A DNA stretch of 64,000 nt, from assembly GCF_000092865.1 (NCBI RefSeq), contig NC_014151.1, positions 2,790,001 to 2,854,000 of the forward strand. The letters are read 5' to 3'. Below the pieces are notes generated by a model that was not told where the DNA came from, did not search any database, and worked only from the letters and a program-made list of their open reading frames with translations. This document shows, piece by piece, positions 1-9,396 of the stretch. Made by a program: the position numbers and the translations under genes. This DNA comes from Cellulomonas flavigena DSM 20109 (GTDB taxonomy: Bacteria; Actinomycetota; Actinomycetes; Actinomycetales; Cellulomonadaceae). Numbering within the stretch: position 1 is the stretch's first letter; every line of letters begins with the position of its first letter.

Positions 1-165
1 GACCACACCAAGTGGGGCGTCGTCGGGCTCGCCCGCATCTGCGCGTGGGACGACGTGGACACCGTCGTCGTCGACGACGACCTCGACGCCGACGCCCGAC
101 GCCACCTCGCCGCCGCGGCCGGGCGGCTCGTCCTCGCCTCCCCCGCCCCTGGAGACCCGCAGTGA
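1..165 (+). CDS. DeoR-family transcriptional regulator, C-terminal end (cut by window start)
   Basis: Only the last 54 codons are present, open from base 1 to the TGA at 163-165. The fragment begins DHTKWGVVGLARIC, which resembles the conserved C-terminal segment of DeoR-type sugar regulators (the D(H/S)(S/T)KxG motif of their phosphosugar-sensing domain). An acidic stretch and an Ala/Leu-rich end follow. The stop overlaps the GTG start of galT, so the regulator and the galactose genes are probably cotranscribed. A DeoR protein next to galTK is likely a local sugar repressor, but its DNA-binding half is outside the window, so family membership rests on the short C-terminal motif and the context. 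Confidence 0.7.
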   Translation, partial: DHTKWGVVGLARICAWDDVDTVVVDDDLDADARRHLAAAAGRLVLASPAPGDPQ

Positions 166-1379
166 GCACCCCCCTGAGCAGCCCGGCGACCGCCGAGCCC
201 GACGCCGCCCGCGTCCGCCGCACGTCCACCCGCCTCGCCGACGGCCGCGAGCTCGTCTACTACGACGACTCCGAGCCGTACGTCTCCGGCGCCGCCACCC
301 GCCGCCTCGACGACCCGCGCCCGCTGCCCGACCGGTTCGCGCCCGTCATGGGCGCCGACGGCGCCGCCCACCCGGTGACCGGCCCGGAGCTGCGGCTCGA
401 CCCGCTCACGGGCGAGTGGATCCCCATGGCCGCGCACCGCATGAACCGCACGTTCCTGCCGCCGGCCGACGCCAACCCGCTCGCCCCTGCGGCGCCGGGC
501 GCCGCCTACCAGGACGGCGAGATCCCGGACACCGACTACGACGTCGTGGTCTTCGAGAACCGCTTCCCGTCGCTGCTGACGGTGCCGGGCGCCGACGACG
601 CGACCGAGCTCGTCGCGGGCGAGCCGCTGTGGCAGCGTCGGCCCGCCGGCGGTCGGTGCGAGGTCATCTGCTTCTCGTCCGACCCCACGGCGTCCCTCGC
701 GACCGTCGGGCCGCGGCGCATGCGGACGGTCGTCGAGGCGTGGGCCGACCGCACGCGCGCGCTCAGCGAGCTGCCCGGGGTCGAGCAGGTCTTCTGCTTC
801 GAGAACCGCGGCAAGGAGATCGGCGTCACGCTGCACCACCCCCACGGGCAGATCTACGCGTTCCCCTACGTCACGCCGCGCACGCGGACGATGCTGCGCC
901 AGGCGCGCGCGCACCACGACGCGACCGGCCGCGTGCTGCTGCGCGACGTCCTCGACGCCGAGCTGCGGCACCGCGAGCGCGTCGTGCTGGAGTCGGAGCA
1001 CTGGGTCGCGTACGTGCCGTACGCCGCGCGCTGGCCCGTCGAGGTGCACCTGGCGCCGCGACGCGACGTGCCGGACCTCCCGGCCCTGACGAACGCCGAG
1101 CGGGCCGACCTGGCGACCACCTACCTGACGCTGCTGGACCGCCTCGACCGGTTCTTCGTCGGCGACGACGGCCCGGTCCCGCTGCCGTACATCAGCGCCT
1201 GGCACCAGGCGCCCGTGCGCGAGGGCCGCGAGCTGTCGCGCCTGCACCTGCAGGTCTTCTCGGTGCTGCGCGCACCCGGGCGCCTGAAGTACCTGGCGGG
1301 CGTCGAGTCCGCGATGGCCTCGTGGGTCAGCGACACGACGCCCGAGCGCATCGCGCACCGGCTGCAGGAGATCGCGTGA
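162..1379 (+). CDS. galT: Galactose-1-phosphate uridylyltransferase
   Basis: Second enzyme of the Leloir pathway: it exchanges UMP between UDP-glucose and galactose-1-phosphate in the cytoplasm. The 405-residue product carries the catalytic HPH triad in HHPHGQIYAF (about residues 225-234), with the nucleophilic His in the middle of the HxH. The family segments DYDVVVFENRFPSL and CFENRGKEIGVT are also present. The GTG at 162 is chosen because it overlaps the upstream stop (GTGA) and has GGAG eight bases upstream; the open frame runs further 5' but only inside the preceding gene. The C-terminal half has the usual GalT positions (HLAPRR, then SAWHQAPV and HLQVFS). galK follows after about 50 bases, consistent with an operon. 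Confidence 0.96.
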   Translation: MSTPLSSPATAEPDAARVRRTSTRLADGRELVYYDDSEPYVSGAATRRLDDPRPLPDRFAPVMGADGAAHPVTGPELRLDPLTGEWIPMAAHRMNRTFLPPADANPLAPAAPGAAYQDGEIPDTDYDVVVFENRFPSLLTVPGADDATELVAGEPLWQRRPAGGRCEVICFSSDPTASLATVGPRRMRTVVEAWADRTRALSELPGVEQVFCFENRGKEIGVTLHHPHGQIYAFPYVTPRTRTMLRQARAHHDATGRVLLRDVLDAELRHRERVVLESEHWVAYVPYAARWPVEVHLAPRRDVPDLPALTNAERADLATTYLTLLDRLDRFFVGDDGPVPLPYISAWHQAPVREGRELSRLHLQVFSVLRAPGRLKYLAGVESAMASWVSDTTPERIAHRLQEIA

Positions 1380-1431
1380 GCACCCGCCCCGCCACCCCCA
1401 CCCCCGTCGAGCACCCGACCCGGAGCACCCC

Positions 1432-2661
<1,230 letters not shown>

Positions 2662-2681
2662 GCGCACGTCCGACCATGGTC

Positions 2682-2712
2682 TGACGTGCACGTCGGCGGC
2701 CCCCGCTAGCGT
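2682..2712 (+). promoter_or_regulatory. Candidate promoter with palindrome upstream of the first export cassette
   Basis: A TAGCGT hexamer at 2707-2712 fits an actinobacterial -10 (TANNNT). A perfect 10-base palindrome, GACCATGGTC, sits at 2682-2691, where the -35 would be, and could be an operator. No good -35 is visible. The site precedes the adaptor gene that starts at 2780. Inferred only. Confidence 0.3.
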
Positions 2713-2779
2713 TCCCCGCGAGGGGCCGCACCCGCGCCACCTCGTCGCAGCCCGTCCCCGCACGAGGAGCACACACGCA

Positions 2780-3808
2780 GTGGTCCGTCGCTACGTCTTC
2801 CCCGCCCTGCGCATCCTCGTCTGGGCGGTCATCGCGGTCGCGCTGGTGCGCATCGCGTTCGCCGGCGCGGACGTGAGCACCGAGGCGACGGGAGCCGTGC
2901 CGACGGGGCAGGTGGTCGAGCCGACGGTCACGGCCTCGACGGCGACGATCACCAACGCCGTCACCGTACGGGCCTCGGTCGTCGCCGACCCGGCCGTCGC
3001 GGTGCGCGCGACGCTCGCGGGCACCGTCTCCAAGCTGCTCGCGGCCGACGGCCAGGCCGTCGCGGTCGGCACGCCCATCCTCGAGGTACGCCAGGAGACG
3101 CCGCAGGACCCGGTCACGAGGACCGACCCCGAGACCGGCGAGGTGACGGTCACCGAGCGCAAGCCCAAGGTCGTGGTCCAGCAGGTCACCAGCCCCGTCG
3201 CCGGCACGCTCGCCCTGCCCACGCTCAAGGACCAGGTGGTGTCCGTGGGCGACACGGTCGGCACCGTGGCCCCCGGGACGCTGTCGGTCTCCGGCACCCT
3301 CACGCCCGACCAGCAGTACCGGCTGGTCGGGGCACCGGCCGAGGCCACCGTGACGCTCAAGGGCGGGCCTGCACCGTTCACCTGCAGCGGCCTGCGGATC
3401 GGCGCGGCCGCGCCGCCGGCGAGCCCCCCGGACCCGAACCTGCCGGACACCACCACGACCCCGTCCGGGACCGTCACGTGCTCCCTCCCGGGCGAGGTGA
3501 CCGCGTTCCCCGGGCTCGGCGCCGACCTGGAGATCGTCAACGGCACCGCGGAGGACGCCGTGGTGGTCCCCGTCTCCGCCGTCCAGGGCACCGTCCAGCG
3601 CGGCAACGTGTGGGTGGTCGCGGAGGAGGGCGCCGAGCCCGAGCAGCGCGAGGTCGGGCTCGGGCTGACGGACGGCGAGGTCGTGCAGATCACCGAGGGG
3701 CTCGCCGTCGGTGACCTGGTGATGCAGTTCGTGCCCGTGAAGAGCGACGACCCGGGTGCCGAGTGCGACGACCCGATGCTCGACGACCCGGCGGTGTGCG
3801 AGGGATGA
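2780..3808 (+). CDS. Periplasmic-adaptor-like (MacA/HlyD-type) membrane fusion protein
   Basis: A 342-residue protein with one N-terminal membrane segment (VFPALRILVWAVIAVALVRIAF, about residues 6-27) followed by an extracytoplasmic region rich in beta-forming repeats. Segments such as AVRATLAGTVSKLLAADGQAV and VTSPVAGTLALPTL look like the two halves of a lipoyl/barrel-sandwich hybrid domain, and VVPVSAVQ and EGLAVGDLVM resemble the C-terminal beta-barrel of membrane fusion proteins. The GTG start has GAGGAG 10 bases upstream. Its stop overlaps the ATG of an ABC ATPase (ATGA), and the permease follows with GTGA overlap, forming a MacAB-like tripartite exporter. The substrate is unknown. A monoderm host has no TolC, so the adaptor presumably works within the cell envelope. 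Confidence 0.8.
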   Translation: MVRRYVFPALRILVWAVIAVALVRIAFAGADVSTEATGAVPTGQVVEPTVTASTATITNAVTVRASVVADPAVAVRATLAGTVSKLLAADGQAVAVGTPILEVRQETPQDPVTRTDPETGEVTVTERKPKVVVQQVTSPVAGTLALPTLKDQVVSVGDTVGTVAPGTLSVSGTLTPDQQYRLVGAPAEATVTLKGGPAPFTCSGLRIGAAAPPASPPDPNLPDTTTTPSGTVTCSLPGEVTAFPGLGADLEIVNGTAEDAVVVPVSAVQGTVQRGNVWVVAEEGAEPEQREVGLGLTDGEVVQITEGLAVGDLVMQFVPVKSDDPGAECDDPMLDDPAVCEG

Positions 3809-4614
3809 GCCTGCTCGAGCTCACCGGGGTCACCCGGTCGGTCCGGCTGCCCGACGACCGGCTGCTGGAGATCCTGCGCGGCGTGACGCTGAGCGTCGAC
3901 ACGGGCGAGCACGTCGCCGTCGTCGGCCGCTCGGGCACCGGCAAGTCCACGCTCCTCAACATCCTCGGCCTGCTGGACGCCCCGACCGACGGCGAGTACC
4001 TGCTCGAGGGCACCCCGATCGGGCGGCTGTCCGCGCGCGAGCGCACCCGGCGGCGCGGCCGTGACTTCGGGTTCGTGTTCCAGCAGTTCAACCTGCTGCC
4101 GGGGCGGACGGCGCTCGAGAACGTCGCGGCGCCGCTCATGTACGCCTCCGGCTGGCAGTTCTGGCGCCGGCGCACCCTCGCAGCCGACATGCTGGACCGC
4201 GTCGGCCTCGGCGACCGGCTCGAGACCATGCCGGAGAAGCTGTCCGGCGGCGAGCAGCAGCGCGTCGCGATCGCGCGCGCCCTCGTCCGCGGACCGCGCG
4301 TGATCCTCGCGGACGAGCCGACCGGCGCGCTCGACGTCGAGACCGGGCAGGAGGTCATGAGCCTGCTCGACGAGATCGCGTCGATGACGGGAGCGGCCCT
4401 CGTCACCATCACCCACGACCTCGCCGTCGCCGCCCGCGCGCAGCGCCACTACCGGCTCGCCGAGGGCGTGCTCGTGCCCGTCGACCTCGGCGGCGCCGGC
4501 CACGAGTGGGTGGGCGACGTCCCGACGCTTCCCGGTGCACGCGCGCTGCCCACCGGGCGGGTCGACGGCGTGCCCGAGCTCGCCCGCCCCGTCCCCGCGC
4601 AGGTCGAGCCGTGA
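3805..4614 (+). CDS. ABC transporter ATPase (MacB/LolD type)
   Basis: A 269-residue nucleotide-binding subunit of the LolD/MacB exporter class. Walker A is GRSGTGKST (about residues 42-50), the signature is LSGGEQQ (about 146-152) and Walker B is VILADEPTGALD (about 166-177), with the ITHD switch histidine after it. About 45 residues beyond the normal ATPase end form a Pro/Gly-rich tail. It starts at the ATG overlapping the adaptor stop and ends with a 4-base overlap into the permease gene, so the three subunits are translationally coupled. It would power the FtsX-type permease encoded next. Confidence 0.93.
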   Translation: MSLLELTGVTRSVRLPDDRLLEILRGVTLSVDTGEHVAVVGRSGTGKSTLLNILGLLDAPTDGEYLLEGTPIGRLSARERTRRRGRDFGFVFQQFNLLPGRTALENVAAPLMYASGWQFWRRRTLAADMLDRVGLGDRLETMPEKLSGGEQQRVAIARALVRGPRVILADEPTGALDVETGQEVMSLLDEIASMTGAALVTITHDLAVAARAQRHYRLAEGVLVPVDLGGAGHEWVGDVPTLPGARALPTGRVDGVPELARPVPAQVEP

Positions 4615-5816
4615 CCGGGCTGGTCGGAGCGGTCGTCGAGGCGTGGGACGAGCTGCGCCTGCACAAGCTGCGCGTCCTGCTCGCGCTCGTCGGCGTCGCC
4701 GCCGCCGTCATGGCGATCACCGCGGTCACGGCCGCCGTCGAGATGCTCAGCCAGGGCTACAAGGAGTCCTTCGAGCGGGACGTCGGGCGCCAGGTGACGC
4801 TCCAGATCGACGCCTGGCCGATGGGTCAGGACACCACGCCGCCCGCCGACCTCGACGCGACCTACGACATCGCGCTCCAGCGTTACGGCATCACGTGGGC
4901 CACGCGCGACTGGAGCACGTCCGCGCCGTTCCGCTTCCCCGGCGGCACGCAGTCCGTCGAGGTGCGCGCCGTCGACCCCGACCTAGGGACGATGCAGCGC
5001 GTCTCCGTCGACGAGGGGCGCTGGTTCACCGACGCCGACGTCGAGGCGTACGCACCGCTGCTCGTCGTCAACGAGGCCTTCCTCGAGGCCCTGGGCGTCC
5101 AGGACCTGACGTCACGTCCCACCGTGCTGCTCGGCGACGACACCCCCGTGCGAGCCACGATCGTCGGCGTCACCCCCACCCGCTGGGAGGGGGAGATGCC
5201 CTCGACCTTCGTGCTGTACGAGCAGCTCGTCCGCTGGTACACGCCCGAGAGCAGCGGCTGGGGCCAGCCCGTGCCGGCCCTCAAGGTCTGGGTCCCGCCG
5301 GAGGCGGCCGACGACCTGGCGCCGCGCCTCCAGCGCGACGTCGCCGCGGTCCTGCCCGGCTGGGAGGTGCAGGTCTGGGACAACCGGAGCGACGGGTTCG
5401 GCACGCTCGACGGCGCCGCGCGGTGGGTGGCGCTGGGCATCGGCGCCTTCGCGCTGCTGCTCGGAGGCCTCGGCCTGGTGAACATCGCGCTCGTCACCGT
5501 CCGGCACCGCATCCGGGAGATCGGGATCCGCCGGTCGTTCGGTGCCACGTCGGGGCGCATCTTCTTCGGCGTCCTCATGGAGTCGGTCGTCGCCACGGTC
5601 GTGGCCGGGCTCGCGGGCGTCGTGCTCGCGGTGGCCGTCATCAAGAACATCCCGGTCGACGTGCTGTTCGGCGGCGGCATCCAGGACATGCCGCCGTTCC
5701 CCGTGTCCGCCGCGCTCGTCGGCATGGCGTGCGCGACCGGTGTCGGGGCGCTCGCCGGTGCCATCCCGGCCACCGTCGCGGTCCGGGTCAAGGTCATCGA
5801 CGCGATCCGGTACTGA
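4611..5816 (+). CDS. MacB/FtsX-type ABC permease
   Basis: A 401-residue permease with typical MacB topology: one N-terminal membrane helix (about residues 22-44, LLALVGVAAAVMAITAVTAAV), a large extracytoplasmic MacB_PCD-like domain, then three C-terminal helices beginning near WVALGIGAFALLLGGLGLVNIALVTV. The cytoplasmic coupling segment RHRIREIGIRRSFGATSGRI is the FtsX hallmark that contacts the ATPase. The start is the GTG overlapping the ATPase stop. With the two preceding genes it forms export cassette A. The substrate is unknown; families of this type export peptides, lipoproteins or antibiotics. Confidence 0.92.
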   Translation: MTGLVGAVVEAWDELRLHKLRVLLALVGVAAAVMAITAVTAAVEMLSQGYKESFERDVGRQVTLQIDAWPMGQDTTPPADLDATYDIALQRYGITWATRDWSTSAPFRFPGGTQSVEVRAVDPDLGTMQRVSVDEGRWFTDADVEAYAPLLVVNEAFLEALGVQDLTSRPTVLLGDDTPVRATIVGVTPTRWEGEMPSTFVLYEQLVRWYTPESSGWGQPVPALKVWVPPEAADDLAPRLQRDVAAVLPGWEVQVWDNRSDGFGTLDGAARWVALGIGAFALLLGGLGLVNIALVTVRHRIREIGIRRSFGATSGRIFFGVLMESVVATVVAGLAGVVLAVAVIKNIPVDVLFGGGIQDMPPFPVSAALVGMACATGVGALAGAIPATVAVRVKVIDAIRY

Positions 5817-6012
5817 CCGGCCGCGGCGCCGACCCGCATCCCGCGCCGAAGGTCCGACCCCGGTACCCCAACCCTGCGCCGACGTCCTCCTCGGGGCCGC
5901 CGAACGTCATCCCGCGGTCGGACCCGGCGCGCCCCGCGCTTCGATATGGTCACTTTCGTCCCCGTCGACAGCGCCCTGACTCCCGTCAACGGTCCCCTCG
6001 AAAGGCATGCTG

Positions 6013-7005
6013 ATGCGTCGCACCCCCGCCCTCCCCTCCCTCGCCGCCGCCACTGTCGTGGCGCTCGCCCTGGCGGGGTGCACCGGCGGCACCTCCTCCG
6101 CGTCGGCCGAGGACGGCGGGCCGATGACCGCGTTCTACGAGAAGCTGGGCGGCTCGTTCGAGGACGAGGACTACGAGCGCCAGCAGCGCGAGATGGAGGA
6201 GATCATCGCCGCCTGCATGGCCGAGCAGGGCTTCGAGTACACCCCCGCCGAGCCGGTGAGCATGGAGGAGCCGGAGGGCCTGCCCGAGTGGGACTCGAAG
6301 GAGTACGCGGAGCAGTACGGGTACGGCGCGACCACGAGCGACGAGATCTACGGTGGCGGCGAGGAGTACGTGGACCCCAACGCCGACTACCTCGCGACGA
6401 TGTCCGAGAGCGAGCAGACCGCCTTCTACGAGGCGCTCTACGGCACGCCGCCCGAGGTCGACCCCGAGGCCGACCCGGAGGCCGAGATCGAGTACAACTG
6501 GGAGGAGAACGGCTGCTCGGGCAAGGCGTCGCACGAGGTCTACGAGCAGCAGGGCGGCATCTGGGAGGACCCCGAGTTCACCGCGCTCTCCGACGAGATG
6601 AGCACCGAGTGGGAGGCCGTCCTCGACGACCCGAAGGTCAGCGCTGCGCAGGACAAGTGGGTGGAGTGCATCGCGGACGCCGGCTTCGACTTCTCGAGCC
6701 CCGACGAGCCGCAGCAGGCGATCTACGACGAGCTCAACGCCCTCTACGAGGCGGCAGCACCGGACGCCGAGGGCGACGTCGAGGGCGAGGTCGACCCCGA
6801 GGCGTCGTTCGAGCCGGACCCGGCGGCGATGGCCGAGCTGAAGGAGAAGGAGCTCGAGCTCGCCGCCGCGGACTACGCGTGCAAGGAGTCCTCGGGCTTC
6901 ACCAAGGCGCAGAACGACGCCTACGCCGCGATCGAGCAGCAGATGTGGGACAAGTACGGCGAGCGCCTCGAGGCCATCGCCGCGAAGTACGAGTCGGAGA
7001 AGTGA
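6013..7005 (+). CDS. Secreted lipoprotein of unknown function (Cys-Met-x3-Gly repeat type)
   Basis: A 330-residue lipoprotein: Sec signal with lipobox LALAGC (lipidated Cys about residue 18), then a strongly acidic mature part. It contains three cysteine segments of similar pattern (IIAACMAEQGFEY, WVECIADAGFDF, DYACKESSGF), suggesting an internally repeated alpha-helical fold. I do not know a function. The ATG at 6013 is preferred over 6007 because GAAAGG at 6000-6005 then has a 7-base spacing. A TATGGT hexamer at 5945-5950 could be its -10. It lies between two adaptor/ATPase/permease cassettes and 28 bases before the second adaptor, so it may be a cargo or accessory component of that exporter. 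Confidence 0.8.
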   Translation: MRRTPALPSLAAATVVALALAGCTGGTSSASAEDGGPMTAFYEKLGGSFEDEDYERQQREMEEIIAACMAEQGFEYTPAEPVSMEEPEGLPEWDSKEYAEQYGYGATTSDEIYGGGEEYVDPNADYLATMSESEQTAFYEALYGTPPEVDPEADPEAEIEYNWEENGCSGKASHEVYEQQGGIWEDPEFTALSDEMSTEWEAVLDDPKVSAAQDKWVECIADAGFDFSSPDEPQQAIYDELNALYEAAAPDAEGDVEGEVDPEASFEPDPAAMAELKEKELELAAADYACKESSGFTKAQNDAYAAIEQQMWDKYGERLEAIAAKYESEK

Positions 7006-7033
7006 GGCCGGCGTCGCGACCGAGGACGACACC

Positions 7034-8665
7034 GTGAACATCTCCACCCACGTCAGCGGCGGACGCCGGACGATCGTCGCCATGGCCGTCGTCGCGGTCC
7101 TGTGCCTGACCCTCGGCCTGCTGCTGTCGCGGCTGATCGTCTCACCGGGGCAGGCCGCGGCGAACGCCGCCCCCCCGACCGCCGGCCCGATCTCGGTGCC
7201 GGTCGAGAGCCGGGTCATCGGGAACGAGGTCGTGCTCCGCGGGGACGTCGGCTACGACGACCCCGTGGCACTGACCATCGAGACCGGCGACCTCGGCGGT
7301 GCGGCCGTCGTGACCGGCCAGGTCAAGGAGGTCGGTGCCACCGTCGACGCGGCGTCGGTCGTCCTCGAGGTCGTCGGGCGTCCTGTGATCGCGCTGCCGG
7401 GTGACCTGCCGACGTACCGCACGCTGCGCGCCGGGGTCTCCGGTCCCGACGTGCAGCAGCTGAAGGCCGCGCTGCGCGCCGTGGGTCTCGACGGGGGCGA
7501 CCCCGCCGGCGCCACGTACGACGCGGCCGCCGCGGCGGGCGTCCGCGCGCTCTACCAGAAGGTCGGGTACGAGGCGCCGACCGGCGGCGACGAGGTGAAG
7601 GACGCGGTCAAGGCCGCCCAGGAGAACCTCACCTCCGCGCAGTCGGAGGTCCGCTCGGCGGAGTCCGCGGTCGCCGCGGCCGCCCGCGCCGGCAACGGCT
7701 CGTCCGTCACCGAGCTCGACGGCCAGGTCCGCGTCGCCGAGGCGCGTCTGGCGTACCTCGACGAGCAGTGCGCCCAGCCCGTCGACCCGGAGAACCCGGC
7801 GTCCGTCGACTGCACGCCGCCGGCGCGCGTCGAGGCCGAGGCGGCGCTCGCCTCCGCCCGCGCGGCCCGCGCGGCCGCCGACGCCGCCCCCGACACGACG
7901 GCCGAGCGTGAGGCCGTCCGTGCGGCCCGGGACCGGCTCACCGCCGCCCGCCAGGCACTCGGCGAGGCGCAGGAGGCGGCTCTGACCCCGCTGCCGGCGA
8001 CGGAGGTCGTGTACCTGCCGTCGCTGCCGCGACGCGTCGACGCGGTCTCGGTGCAGCGCGGTGGCGTCGTGCAGGGCAAGTTCATGAGCGTCTCGGGAGC
8101 CACGGTGCAGATCACGGCCTCCGCGTCGCGCGCCGACGCCGAGCTCATGCAACCCGGTACCGCGGGCAGCATCACCGTCGACGGTGCCGAGGTGCCCGTC
8201 ACGGTCGCCGAGGTCACGGTGCCGGACGCCGCTGCCGCCGCGGGCGACGGCGGAGGCGACGGCGGCGACGGTGACGCGAAGGCCCCCACGGGCGAGCGTC
8301 GTCAGGTCGTCTTCACCGTCGGCGAGCTCACGGCCGAGCAGCTGGCGTCGCTGCAGGGCAGCAACGTGCGCGTCCGGGTCCCCGTGAGCTCCACGGACGG
8401 CGCGGTGCTCGCCGTACCGCTGGCCGCCCTGACGGCAGGTCCGGGCGGGGAGAGTCGCGTGGAGCTCCTGCAGGACGGCGAGAGCCGTCTCGTCGAGGTC
8501 ACGACGGGCCTGGCCGCCGGCGGCTACGTCGAGATCAAGGCCTCGAAGGCACCGCTGGAGGAGGGCGACCTGGTGGTCGTCGGCGTCTCCGCGGACACCG
8601 ACGAGGGCGAGGACACCGCCGAGGATCCGGACGCGGACGCGGACGCCACGAAGGAGGAGGAGTGA
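7034..8665 (+). CDS. Membrane fusion protein with peptidoglycan-binding-like domain and coiled coil
   Basis: A 543-residue envelope adaptor. It has an N-terminal membrane helix (about residues 15-36), then a split barrel-sandwich region. A PG_binding_1-like segment (LRAGVSGPDVQQLKAALRAVG, about residues 133-153) follows. A long Ala/Glu/Arg-rich coiled-coil hairpin spans about residues 195-315, with a Cys pair at about 248-260. A C-terminal beta-domain and an acidic tail end the protein. PG-binding modules inserted into adaptors are known in Gram-positive MacA-like proteins. The GTG start lies 28 bases after the lipoprotein gene. Its stop overlaps the next ATPase start (GTGA). It is longer and structurally different from the adaptor at 2780, so the cassettes are not simple recent copies. 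Confidence 0.82.
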   Translation: MNISTHVSGGRRTIVAMAVVAVLCLTLGLLLSRLIVSPGQAAANAAPPTAGPISVPVESRVIGNEVVLRGDVGYDDPVALTIETGDLGGAAVVTGQVKEVGATVDAASVVLEVVGRPVIALPGDLPTYRTLRAGVSGPDVQQLKAALRAVGLDGGDPAGATYDAAAAAGVRALYQKVGYEAPTGGDEVKDAVKAAQENLTSAQSEVRSAESAVAAAARAGNGSSVTELDGQVRVAEARLAYLDEQCAQPVDPENPASVDCTPPARVEAEAALASARAARAAADAAPDTTAEREAVRAARDRLTAARQALGEAQEAALTPLPATEVVYLPSLPRRVDAVSVQRGGVVQGKFMSVSGATVQITASASRADAELMQPGTAGSITVDGAEVPVTVAEVTVPDAAAAAGDGGGDGGDGDAKAPTGERRQVVFTVGELTAEQLASLQGSNVRVRVPVSSTDGAVLAVPLAALTAGPGGESRVELLQDGESRLVEVTTGLAAGGYVEIKASKAPLEEGDLVVVGVSADTDEGEDTAEDPDADADATKEEE

Positions 8666-9396
8666 CCGTCCTCGACCTGCTCGACGCGCCGCAGGGGGGC
8701 GCACCGGGCGGGTCCGAGCAGGTCCCGCCGGTCGTGGAGCTGCGGGGGGCCGCTCGTCAGTTCCCCGGCGAGCCGCCGGTGCACGCCCTCCACCCGGCGG
8801 ACCTGCAGGTCCGCGCGGGCGAGTACCTGTCCGTCGTCGGCCCGTCCGGGTCCGGCAAGTCCACGCTGCTCAACCTGCTGGGGCTGCTCGACCGACCCTC
8901 CGACGGGGAGTACCTGCTCGACGGCATCCCCACGGCCCGCGCCGGGGAGCGCGAGCGCGCCGCGTTGCGCGCACAGCACATCGGGTTCGTCTTCCAGGCG
9001 TTCCACCTGCTGCCGCACCGCACCGTGCTGGAGAACGTCCTGCTCGCGACCATCTACAGCGGCGTGCCGCGTGCGGAGCGGCGGGACCGCGCGGTCGAGG
9101 CGCTCGCCCGCGTCGGCCTCAGCCACCGGCTCGACTTCCGGCCCACGGTCCTGTCCGGCGGTGAGCGCCAGCGCACCGCCATCGCACGCGCGGTCGTCTC
9201 GCAGCCTCGCGTGCTGCTGGCGGACGAGCCGACGGGCAACCTCGACTCGGAGAGCTCGGCCGCCGTGCTCGAGCTGTTCGACGAGCTGCACGCCGGTGGT
9301 CTCACGCTCCTGGTGATCACGCACGAGGACGATGTCTCGGCACGCGCCCAACGGCGCGTCCGGATCGCCGACGGGTACCTGCGGGAGATCGCATGA
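8662..9396 (+). CDS. ABC transporter ATPase (MacB/LolD type)
   Basis: A 244-residue exporter ATPase with Walker A GPSGSGKST (about residues 60-68), Q-loop FVFQAFHLLPHRT, signature LSGGERQ (about 164-170) and Walker B VLLADEPTGNLD (about 184-195), ending in ITHEDDVSARAQRRVRIADG. An extra N-terminal stretch of about 25 residues precedes the ATPase fold. It starts at a GTG overlapping the adaptor stop and overlaps the permease ATG (ATGA). It is the middle gene of export cassette B, parallel to the gene at 3805. Confidence 0.93.
   Translation: MTVLDLLDAPQGGAPGGSEQVPPVVELRGAARQFPGEPPVHALHPADLQVRAGEYLSVVGPSGSGKSTLLNLLGLLDRPSDGEYLLDGIPTARAGERERAALRAQHIGFVFQAFHLLPHRTVLENVLLATIYSGVPRAERRDRAVEALARVGLSHRLDFRPTVLSGGERQRTAIARAVVSQPRVLLADEPTGNLDSESSAAVLELFDELHAGGLTLLVITHEDDVSARAQRRVRIADGYLREIA

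Noticed and set aside
2791..4503. Long minus-strand frame opposite export cassette A
   Set aside because: It is antisense to clear adaptor and ATPase genes with intact motifs; no ribosome site and biased composition.
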